Source of the DNA: Polyrhizophydium stewartii
Lineage: Eukaryota > Chytridiomycota > Chytridiomycetes > Rhizophydiales
Reading direction: 5' to 3'
DNA length: 38,206 nucleotides
NCBI GenBank assembly: GCA_027604665.1
Contig: JADGIZ010000032.1
Coordinates: 1 to 38,206, forward strand
Both the position numbers and the translations under genes were made by a program. Below are positions 11,139 to 19,400 of this stretch, piece by piece (positions within the stretch are counted from its first letter, which is position 1; each line of letters opens with the position of its first letter). The notes beneath the pieces were generated by a model that saw only the letters and a program-made list of their open reading frames with translations, was not told the DNA's origin and made no database searches.

Positions 11139-11199
11139 CTAACCATTCTTTTTTTAGGGTGGCTCCCCACGTCAAATTGTCACTTTAATATAAATCAGC
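11139..11199 (+). repeat. Dispersed repeat occupied by a 27-bp insertion
   Basis: The left part (CTAACCATTC plus T7 and A, 11139-11156) and the right part (TTTAATATAAAT, 11184-11195) are continuous at 5752-5777. Here they are separated by 27 bp (11157-11183) that begin GGGTGGCTCCCCAC, a GTGG/CCAC hairpin. TTTA stands on both sides of the insert (11153-11156 and 11184-11187), as a 4-bp target-site duplication would. A deletion between TTTA repeats in the other copy would give the same picture. Confidence 0.7.
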
Positions 11200-11230
11200 G
11201 ACATGTGTCAACCTCGATCGATTTGCAAAT

Positions 11231-11900
11231 AAACATTTTGAGCTTGCATGACATAATGATGAATTACTAAAGATATAGAGTAGGTAAATCAAATAAGAAA
11301 TTGTTGAGGTTATACAAATTAGAAAAGTTAATTCTGATATATTAGAGAAGGTAAGAATACAATTATATGAGATCTACTATAGTTTCTTATATACATTGGC
11401 AAAGTATTTTAATTGATTTCTCTTTCTCTCCACATTCTCAATAATAATCCAGATACTACTCATCTAGACTAAAGATATGGTTATTTAGACAAAGATAATA
11501 ATTTATTTAGCTATATATTATAGCAATCTCTATAAAGTAGAGGAACCCTTTATTATTTATCTGGAGGTTCTCTAGGAATCTTATACAACCTTTGATTCCC
11601 TTGGTTTTTTACCACCTAGTTTAGATCCATAACTATCTTAACTTATTGAAGGTGACGTATTTCTCATAATCTATTTACTTTGGTTTTCTAAATAGAGGAA
11701 ACGACATTAGGTTATTTTGATAAACCTTCCTATCTTCTGGACCATAATTAATCCATATTAGCTTCTATAACATATAATTCTCTAACTTTATCCCTTAATT
11801 TATTTGGATAAACTCTATTGAGAAATCAGGTAGGTTACACCTAGTCAATGAAAGATATTAACTAAAGTGTAGAAATAGAACCAAAGGTACAACTAAAAAG
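11231..11900. other. AT-rich block without GC elements
   Basis: The texture matches 9241-10860. I see no coding frame, RNA or GC cluster. Confidence 0.55.
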
Positions 11901-11925
11901 ATGCTAACCAAATCTTTATCAATTC

Positions 11926-11970
11926 GTTAGGACGACCCCCGTACGGGGGGAGCTAACGCGCCGTCCGATT
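11926..11970 (+). repeat. 45-bp GC element, copy 1
   Basis: It is nearly identical (one visible difference) to 29323-29367. The structure is an outer GGACG.../...CGTCC pairing, a central ACCCCCGTACGGGGG palindrome and an AGCTAACGCG segment. The same element in reverse, carrying an inserted second element, occurs at 73-184. The flanking sequences of the copies are unrelated, as expected of a mobile or template-switched unit. Confidence 0.9.
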
Positions 11971-12086
11971 TATTGTTTTATAAATGCTCGAAGATCCATA
12001 AACACATCAGGATGCTTCATAGGCCATTAGCATTTCTTGTGGAGCTTCATTAGATGGGATATCTTGCCTGGGTCTGATTAATACCA

Positions 12087-12196
12087 CCTCATCGGGGCGG
12101 TAAGGGCCCCGCCCCTCAAGGGGCGGGCCCGATTTGACGTATCATCGAATTTCATGAACTCATTCGATTCACTCTGATGGGCCCCGCCCGATGAGG
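12087..12196 (+). repeat. Foldback element with conserved core, copy M2 (with nested hairpin)
   Basis: Terminal arms CCTCATCGGG (12087-12096) and CCCGATGAGG (12187-12196) pair perfectly. The right half carries the family core (GACGTATCATC, then TTCGATTCACTCTGATGGGC). The left half has an extra GC hairpin at 12104-12130 (GGGCCCCGCCCC against GGGGCGGGCCC, TCAA loop) that is absent from the other copies. Without it the element would be close to 80 bp, like its relatives. Confidence 0.8.
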
Positions 12197-12360
12197 TGAT
12201 AATTTAGAGAGTTTCGAGGATTTAGACAATTTCCGATTTGATTAAATGCTAATTCAGGTCGACAATCTTCATAGATGGTGTTTATCGCGACGTCGCCTCC
12301 TGATGGACCCTTAAGGGGGCCCGTCGCTCCGGGGAAAGCCGGGACCGGCCAATTGCTGGC

Positions 12361-12380
12361 CGCGGCCGCCGCTGCACCGG
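12361..12380 (+). repeat. 20-bp GC repeat, copy 2
   Basis: This is the second exact copy of the 20-mer at 11091-11110. Confidence 0.9.
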
Positions 12381-12442
12381 GTTATTGGTAATCTCCAAAT
12401 AGTCAGTTAGCTCCTCCTATGATTAGATGGTCAAATGATAGT

Positions 12443-12459
12443 GATCGACCTAGTCGATC
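12443..12459. repeat. 7-3-7 micro-hairpin
   Basis: GATCGAC-CTA-GTCGATC is a perfect 7-bp stem with a 3-nt loop. It lies at the start of the 78-codon frame 12435-12671, which also overlaps foldback M3, so that frame is not credible as a gene. Confidence 0.85.
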
Positions 12460-12618
12460 TACATTCAGAGGCGATTGACGCGCCGCGATCAAAATCGACA
12501 ATCACCAATTCTCAAATGCACTATCCAACCTGCAAATCCAAATCAGCCAATAAAACACCATCTAATAGCGAAAAGCATGCAAGAATGAAGCAACCCCTAT
12601 TTAATCATGACAGAAGAG

Positions 12619-12699
12619 CACCTGGTCTAGGGCGGGCCCATAAGAGTGAGCCGAATGATTTTAAGAAATGAGGCGATACGTTAATAGCCAGACCAGGTG
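12619..12699 (-). repeat. Foldback element with conserved core, copy M3
   Basis: Arms CACCTGGTCT (12619-12628) and AGACCAGGTG (12690-12699) pair over 10 bp. Read on the minus strand, the interior has AACGTATCGCCTC, then ATTCGGCTCACTC and TTATGGGCCCGCC, matching the family core. The arm sequence is wholly different from those of M1, M2, M4 and M5. The left arm with its flank (14 bp, 12615-12628) recurs at 33339-33352 without a matching right arm. Confidence 0.8.
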
Positions 12700-12700
12700 A

Positions 12701-13100
12701 TCTGATAGCTAATCATAATATGCGGAGGTGATTCTATACAATTCGAAATTCACTAAATATCTATCAAAATTGAGGATCACTAAATAATCGATCAAAGCGG
12801 AAAATGTCCGCCGCCTCGATTTGGCTTAATTTTGATTAGATGCGGAGCAACTCCGTTGCGGTTTCTAGGGGAATATCGAATAGCCACCCAATCGACCAAA
12901 TGATCAGTTGCGACGCAAATTCGGATAAACTTAATAATCAGACCATCTAATAGATAAAGTAGAAATGACAACCTAGCATAAATAAGAAGATGAACTCATT
13001 AAATGAGTGAAGGGAAAAAAAGAAATCGCACCTGGGCGCGGATGCGCGGCTGACGCGGAATTGCTTAGTTTTTATGCTCCCTACTAATCGCGAAGCCGCT
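12701..13100. other. GC-element-rich spacer
   Basis: No gene is seen. The spacer contains a partial double-hairpin start (AAATTCGGATAAAC, 12917-12930), a GCGGAGCAACTCCG palindrome near 12842 and an ACTCAT-TAA-ATGAGT hairpin (12994-13008). Confidence 0.5.
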
Positions 13101-15200
13101 CTAGATTATATATACCTGCCTTAGAGAATAACTATTGAAGCTAATTTTGTAATAATAGGGAGGATCAATCAATTGATCAGACTATAGCAAATCACATATA
13201 TTCAGCAATGGCTAAAATAAGAAAGGGAATAAGAGATGATAGTATATTATCATTTTGAAATCTAGAGAGAATCTGCCCTATAATAAACCATAAAGTTCCT
13301 GATATAATATGAAGAATATGCCCAAAGGATAATAAGAATAAATGAGGTTCTATTTGAATATAATAAAAGTTCTACCGGATTAATTAAGTATATAAAGGGG
13401 TGGTTATAGAGAAAGAGTAGAGCATAAGGAAGTAGCTACAGTGTATAGGGTGGTAAAGTAGAAGTGTAAGTAAGACTTGTAATGACCATAGATGAGCAAA
13501 TTATGAGTAGCCTCCCTCTAAGTCCTAGGTAATACAAACTAAGCAATCTAATAGCTGAAGGGAATTCTTAGGATAAACAATCACCAAGAAAGGAATATTT
13601 AAGTAACCAACTATGATACCTAGGTCGCAGGATCAAAGTAAGCCTAAGCGAAAATGCCTATCCTTATACACTTACCCTCTATAGGATATTTTGGGGTTAG
13701 ATATCTTGCTCTTTCTAACACAAATAGAATAGACAAGATAATTATATAGAATAGGTAACCAAGAGGTATATACAAAAAATAGCTTATAGTTTTTAATATA
13801 TGTAGAATAATTTATCTTTAGAAAATTAGATTATTACTTAATCTTGGGTTAGAGATTTTGACATCTTTGTTTAGGGGTGGTTCTAAGAATTCTATCATAA
13901 ATACTGTTGGACTTTTATTTCTATTAATTACGCTCTATTTTACTAAGGAGAAGCATATATCCAGACTCTAAATGATATCTTAAAAGAAGAAGGTTAATTC
14001 TAGATTATCTCTATACCTTTCTATTTTATAAACAGGTACGTGTATTATCTTTATGACTGTAAAGGTCCGAGGGAGTACCCTTATCTTTGGAACCTACATA
14101 ATCTTTTATGGATCATCTTGGTTATAGGTCTAAATGTAGGGTAGTTAATACTAAACCAAGCTAATATAAGGGTAAAGATATATAATAAATAAAGAAAGAA
14201 ATTATGAATGAATAGAAAAGATTTAGATAATCAACCAAAGATTTATTAACTTTCTAAATAATAAATGCACCTGTAAAGAAACTTTCAATAGTTATACATA
14301 GGTTCTTATGTAGATAAATTAACAGTACAAATTATCTTATGGAGAATATTGGTTCAAGGTATAATTATTATAAAAGATATAGATTATTTAATTTATGTTT
14401 ATTTCCATTGGTTCTCTCATAGATTACCGATCCTAGTTAATTAAATCTAGGGCATCCATGTAACTTGTATTTTTAATAAGTTTGGTTCCAGGTAGAATTC
14501 TTTTATATAAACCAATCTGATTCTAGAGATTTTTTATTAGGTTCTTTTATTTTGAATAGCTATACTCTAAAAGATACATACAATATAGGTAAATTTTATC
14601 ATCCAGATCCTTTATATATAGCAAAGATAAAGAATTAAATGAAGGTTCAGAGTTCTAGATATTGGATACCCTCCTGAAGTCTTAGTTTATCAAGTTTTCT
14701 AATATAAATCCTTTCACATAGGTTCTACATCCACTTCTATTTTATAAATAGAACATTAGATATCTAATTTCCTTGGTCTAAACTAGCTACGGATTTTTTA
14801 TAGCGTATAGAGAAGAAGAATGATAAAGGCTTAAGAGTCCTATAAGATTCTGAGAGATTAGATGACTCTATTAGGGTGTGAGTACCCCTATTTACTTATC
14901 TAAGTTTCTAATTCTTATTTGATCGGTTACCTCTCACTGAACCAAAGGGTCCACCCTATAATTGATTCTAGAGTAGCTATCTTTCTTTTACTTCTAAAAC
15001 TTTTATTCTCTTAGCAGGGCCCCAGATCTTTCTATCAAGTTAATAAGATATGTATAGGCTATTATTAGTAGATCTTCTCTTTGTCTCTCCTCCCTTTATA
15101 TGTTGACAATATAGGTTTTATAAGACTATATCTATAATTATTTATAAACAGATGTGAGATTATAGGTTTACTAACCTTCTATAGTTAATTTATTTATTAG
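13101..15200. other. Long AT-rich block without GC elements
   Basis: About 2.1 kb of AT-rich sequence with no GC cluster, no open frame of note and no recognisable RNA. CTATTTTATAAA followed by A or C recurs (around 14022 and 14742), but I see no larger repeat. Its texture links it to the other GC-free blocks. Confidence 0.55.
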
Positions 15201-16800
15201 AATCCGCGGCGGATGCCGCTTCAAGATGTGGTAATTATAGCAAGATCAACTTTCAATCTGATCATCGGACATCTAGAATCCTGGTACCGATTTTGAGGTG
15301 TGGTGGATTATTTATACAAATTGGAAATGCCCTAGGGGTCTAATCCCAATGGGACTCAATAATTCTGTAGAAGATCAGTAGGATCCATAGCAATTTCTCT
15401 GTTAGATCAAATACAGCACTCAGGAATAGTGCATTAAACGATCGAAGTGGAGGCGCAGCAAGTGTGTGGGACATAGTACACCGGCATAACTCTTAATCAT
15501 TACTAACTCGCTCAATGAGCCATGTAATTGAAGGTGATTTCTATTAAGTAAAGCCCTAATTGGTGTTAATCCTAGTATTCTCTTATCCTGAATTGGTATC
15601 AATTTACTTACTATCGCGCCGCTCAAAGATTGAGATTCTACATCCTGATCAATTATTCAATAGAGATGGAGTAGATACATTCTATAACCAAATGGAAAAC
15701 GTACAACTCTATTATGGTCAACTATCTTCTCAAGTTAAGGTCTAATTAACAATACTGAAGACCATCCAAGTAAGATCGATGATTAAATTCAATAGCAATC
15801 TGATGCTTTCCCATCAAATAGAACATTTAGAAAAGGCTGCCCGATACAACAGGATCAGCCGGGGTGTTGGTTTTCTTGGTGCGGTAAGGACTTACTCTTT
15901 TTGCCTCTCTTTGTTCATTTTACTACCATCCTCCATCTGACTTCAGTATGGTTAATATATTGGAGCCCTCTGTCTAATGGTGGGATGTAACAGCAGGTAA
16001 AGCTACAGATAGAAAGAGCTATTAAGGTAAATTAGAGTAATAGCTAATAAGCATAGTTGATACTCAACCAAAAGTGAACAAAGGATAAATATAAAACAAT
16101 AAGGGTATAAAACACCTAGTGATAATAACTAAATTGAAGGAGATGTAAAACTAATTGGGCCGCGACTCACCATAGGAAAAGCTCGCGCTTGCGACCGCAG
16201 CGGAGCGGCTCAGAATCAATTAATAATACATTGTTTATGCGTAGCTACCCCCTAATTTAAGCGGCTGAAGCGATTGTCAGATTCTTAGATATAATAAAAT
16301 TACACAATAAACCGGAGGGTGATTGCCTGTCAATCTATGATTTAGGTTCTGAAGGGAATTAAAAAACCCCTCAAGGGGATTATCTCATGTGGAATAAACA
16401 CGCTAACACTTTGAGACCTAGGGTATGCATTAGTTGATTGCCAAGAGTCGATAAAGCGAAAGACAGACTAGACTCTAATAACAAGAAAGGTCGCCTCAGG
16501 GGAAAGGGTAAGCCAATAGTTCCTCATATTGAATCATCAATTATCACAACAAAAAGTTTGTCATTTTCAATTTAGGGATTTTCTCTCAATATATAAATAG
16601 GGCCGCCAAGATAGGTATTACCTAGCTTACTATAAATAAGATATTTGATAAATAATGAAGAGATAAGATATATCATAAAACATATTTTTATTAATCATTT
16701 ATTAAGTTTTGATCCTATAAAATGAAGTAAGTATTAATATTAAATAATAGCGGTATAAATTGTATTAGAATAAAAGAAACTCGGATAAGATTGTAGATAA
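15201..16800. other. GC-element-bearing spacer with two unrecognised short frames
   Basis: The spacer contains a GCGGC-GGAT-GCCGC hairpin (15206-15219) and a compound GC block around 16159-16215. Two overlapping short frames lie here: minus 15420-15626 (68 codons) and plus 15560-15745 (61 codons). Their predicted proteins are not low-complexity, but I recognise no family, and the two overlap on opposite strands. I therefore do not call either a gene. Confidence 0.4.
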
Positions 16801-17089
16801 AACTAGAATCAAATGAAACTAATAGATATGGAGGATAAAGAATTTAATGATCCTTATGAAATATTTGCTCAAGTAATTGATGACTAAAAGCTAGAGTATC
16901 AGAAAAGATAAAAAGTAATAAAATCCATTAAAATATTCCTATCCTTTCTTGTGGTGATGAGCAACTAATAAACCAAATATTTAGTAATCCGGCCATTTTA
17001 ATGATCAGATATATAAAATTAATTCGGCCAGAATAAATGGATGATAAATTAGTATATAGCTTTACTAACCAAGCTCGTCACTTTCGATA

Positions 17090-17300
17090 AACCGGTAACA
17101 TGCTTAATTATTTGCTTTATGACCCATAATATTGATGAATTCGACATCTAGACTAATTTATAGCAGGAATTCTAATCCTCAACGACTAGATGTTCTAATT
17201 CTAAATTCACTGAATAAGCCTTATTCGATATAATTCGCCTAATTAATGGCGTAACCACGTGATAAAGGATAAAGTATACAGAAATAAATAGTCTCTTGTT
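17090..17300 (+). ncRNA. Group I intron catalytic core (orphan)
   Basis: CTCAACGACTAGATGTT at 17179-17194 matches the conserved P7/P3' stretch of mitochondrial group I introns. The pairings fit in the right order. P3 is AACAT (17097-17101) with ATGTT (17190-17194). P4 is TTTGCT (17111-17116) with AGCAGG (17162-17167), including two G-U pairs. P5 is GATG (17134-17137) with CATC (17145-17148). A short P6-like GGA/TCC stem follows. P7 is GACTA (17184-17188) with TAGTC (17289-17293), with hairpins at 17212-17226 and 17236-17251 in the P8 position. No flanking exon is recognisable, so the intron is probably a relic that no longer splices. A LAGLIDADG relic follows on the same strand. Confidence 0.6.
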
Positions 17301-17604
17301 TTAGTCAAAATTTAGATTAGAATTGGAATAGTTAACTTTAGTATCTTTACCGATTATTTAATAAGATTTCATATGTTTAGCCTGAACTTAGATAATATCA
17401 TCATAGATGACCAATTTCTTCTAGCTAAATCAGTGGTTAAATGTGTTTTTTAATAAATTGTGATGCTTATATCCAAAATGATAGGTTTATTTAGCAGCTG
17501 ATTAAATATGTGATGGTTCTATAATTGTACAAAAAATAGAGCGAAATGATAAGGGTAAACTTTTATATTCTTCTGATGATCGACAATTTGATTATTTGAT
17601 AATA

Positions 17605-17619
17605 ATCGACGAAGTCGAT
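17605..17619. repeat. Micro-hairpin within the endonuclease relic
   Basis: ATCGAC-GAA-GTCGAT is a perfect 6-3-6 palindrome like those in the spacers. It lies about 13 bp before the readable TPLSNNAW segment, inside what would have been the linker of the LAGLIDADG gene. Confidence 0.75.
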
Positions 17620-17631
17620 CCATAGTGTCAG

Positions 17632-17993
17632 ACTCCTTTATCTAACAATGCCTGGTTTTTGTAGATGTTGATGGACATTTTTATATTAAGGCCACAGATC
17701 AGGAGGCATTAACCACAAAATCTGCTTGTACTTTTTCCTTAGTTCAACGTCAAATATATATTAGTGGTACACCTTTAATTGACTTTATGTAAACCCTTGC
17801 TTCTTTTATGTAATATTACCATCCAATATATTATCCGCCGCCGTTATTTAGTTTCAAACATTTAGATTACATTGCTTGGGCTTAAGCTGTTTCCATTATG
17901 GAATCAGGCGGTCATTTTACTTCAACAGATCAAGCTTCTATGCGTAATTTTTTATCTATTATTAATAATTCTCATATATTTGGACTCATTTAG
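17632..17993 (+). pseudogene. Decayed LAGLIDADG homing endonuclease, C-terminal half
   Basis: This is the second half of a two-motif LAGLIDADG endonuclease/maturase of the type encoded in fungal mitochondrial group I introns. TPLSNNAW (17632-17655) is followed by a small frame break, then FVDVDGHFYIKATD (17658 on), the second LAGLIDADG motif with its acidic residue. CTFSLVQRQIYISG is the strand region after it. Further on, PLFSFKHLDYIAW and HFTSTDQASMRNFLSIINN match the typical C-terminal part. From 17658 to 17993 the frame is kept without indel but is interrupted by TAA at 17790, 17811 and 17883. The N-terminal half is not recognisable. A 6-3-6 palindrome (17605-17619) sits just upstream, where the gene should continue. 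Confidence 0.75.
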
Positions 17994-18042
17994 ATTATTT
18001 TTCATCTTTTGGTCGTATTTCTAATTATTAGGGGGTTTTCCC

Positions 18043-18114
18043 GGGATCAAGCTATTTACGTTTCATCTCACTCTCCGGACGTTCGATTCACTCTGATGGG
18101 CCCGCCTTGATCCC
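18043..18114 (+). repeat. Foldback element with conserved core, copy M4
   Basis: Arms GGGATCAAG (18043-18051) and CTTGATCCC (18106-18114) pair over 9 bp. The core has TTACGTTTCATCTCAC and GTTCGATTCACTCTGATGGG followed by CCCGC, in family order. The element is 72 bp long and begins 50 bp past the end of the endonuclease relic. The arms share no sequence with other copies. Confidence 0.8.
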
Positions 18115-18150
18115 AGGTCAGGGAAAGGCTAGTAGCTATTTCGATATTAT

Positions 18151-18170
18151 TTGGAGCGACTCCTAGCGGA
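18151..18170 (+). repeat. 20-bp repeat, copy 2
   Basis: This is an exact copy of the 20-mer at 8081-8100. Confidence 0.85.
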
Positions 18171-18177
18171 CTTCATG

Positions 18178-18282
18178 TTGCGTCGCGGCGCAGCGCGCGC
18201 GCGCCTCCTGAGCGACCGATCTTCGATCACCGCCCCTCAAGGGGCGGGCCTCAGAAGAGCTTCTGAGGCGACGTCGCGACAC
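18178..18282 (+). repeat. Compound GC cluster with partial 56-bp element
   Basis: A GC-rich run includes an alternating CG tract (GCGCGCGCGCG around 18194), a GATCTTCGATC hairpin, and a GCCCCTCAAGGGGC hairpin. It then carries 30 bp identical to the right half of the 4834-4889 element (18249-18278). It looks like a pile-up of several elements. Confidence 0.65.
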
Positions 18283-18331
18283 TTTTTCGTTGATTGCCTC
18301 CTCACTTTTTGAGATCGATATTTGGAGCAGC

Positions 18332-18360
18332 GGAGGCGGGAATTCGTTTATCCGAATTTC
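18332..18360 (-). repeat. Double-hairpin element, partial reverse copy
   Basis: AATTCGTTTATCCGAATTTC (18341-18360) is the exact complement of the constant hairpin of the family at 6860. On its 5' side GGAGGCGGG matches one arm of the variable hairpin of the 6860 copy; the other arm is missing. Confidence 0.7.
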
Positions 18361-18879
18361 GGATTAGCTTTTTTTAATCATTAGACTTTCGGATCTCTGG
18401 TAAATCAATAATTATTGGAGGATGATCAAATCTAGTTATGGGGGTCAAAAGGACCCTGATTATTGTAGGATGATATTAAGTAATGTTTCCTTAAAATTGG
18501 CAAATGTGATAATAGATAGTTAGTGTAACCTAATTAGTAAAATCGGTTAGTCAATGGATCGTAAATAAATAATAGAATAATCAATTGTAATATAGAGAAT
18601 TGACTAAGTCGATCAAAAGAGAAGATTCGGCATCATATACAGTAGTAGTAAGAGGAAGAAAGGAGAATAGGAGTTAGTGCAGGTAAGTTAAGAAGTAAAG
18701 ATTAGTTTAAAGACTTGTAGCGGCTGCGCAATTAAATTATAAGATTAGTGTATATAAAGTTAAGAATAAAGGTCGATGCGGTGGCTGTAAGATCTAACAA
18801 GCTTATGTAGTATGTCTACCTGATTCAATTATTGTATTGGAAGCTTCATAACTAAATTAGGCTAGCTCTTTCGGCTTAC

Positions 18880-18906
18880 TTTTTGGGGGAGACACCCCGG
18901 CTGATA
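18880..18906 (+). repeat. Half copy of foldback M1
   Basis: TTTTGGGGGAGACACCCCGG and CTGAT match the right arm region of M1 (9118-9143). No complementary left arm is found upstream, so it appears truncated or rearranged. Confidence 0.65.
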
Positions 18907-19003
18907 ACCATCTTTCAAAAAACCCCGCGACGTAGGTCGCTCCAAATCGACCAGGTGTTAGCGATCAACCAAAAAGTGTGAAATCGATATTCTAGCAGCA
19001 GCA

Positions 19004-19082
19004 CCTCATCGGGGGCGGGCCCATCAGAGTGAGTCAAGCGAACTAGGTGAGTGCGACGACACGTATTTTAGCCCCGATGAGG
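19004..19082 (-). repeat. Foldback element with conserved core, copy M5
   Basis: Perfect 11-bp terminal inverted repeats CCTCATCGGGG (19004-19014) and CCCCGATGAGG (19072-19082) enclose the family core in reverse. Its left part reads GGCGGGCCCATCAGAGTGAG on the plus strand and its right part GACGACACGTA. The arms match those of M2, the only pair of copies with the same arms. Length is 79 bp. Confidence 0.85.
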
Positions 19083-19325
19083 AAGATCCCATCTAATCAG
19101 ACTGATCATATATCATGGCACGCTAACAATAAAACCACATCAAAATGCGCGGCACTATATAAGGTTAAAATAGAACGACAAGAATAAATTTGTAATCTCA
19201 ACTTTGACCTTTTAATATACGTAGGTTTGGAATTGTTGTCGATATGAATAAATGCCTGTCAACATTTCATCAGTTGAACCGTCTAGATTCTAAATTATTA
19301 AAAACCGAATAGGAATAGGCACCGG

Positions 19326-19342
19326 TCGATCCTATGGATCGA
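19326..19342. repeat. GATCGA-type 7-3-7 micro-hairpin
   Basis: TCGATCC-TAT-GGATCGA is a perfect palindrome with a 3-nt loop. It has the same stem as 3258-3274 (loop AGA) and differs from 22540-22556 and 28715-28731 (TCGATCT/AGATCGA) by one compensated base pair. Confidence 0.85.
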
Positions 19343-19400
19343 TTACTAAGTGTTTTACCTACAAAAGCTTATTTCTCGGTTTTATTCATCAATGATTATA

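Noticed and set aside
12435..12671. 78-codon open frame
   Set aside because: It begins on a 7-3-7 micro-hairpin and runs into foldback M3; the product is a hydrophilic string without family features.
16813..16887. 24-codon frame starting MKLIDMEDKEFNDPYE upstream of the intron core
   Set aside because: It has a protein-like composition but is too short, ends in TAA and has no recognisable relation to the LAGLIDADG relic.
17220..17260. LINGV reading as the LINGK motif of the N-terminal half of the endonuclease
   Set aside because: The bases form the CGCC/GGCG hairpin in the P8 region of the intron core, which explains them better than coding.
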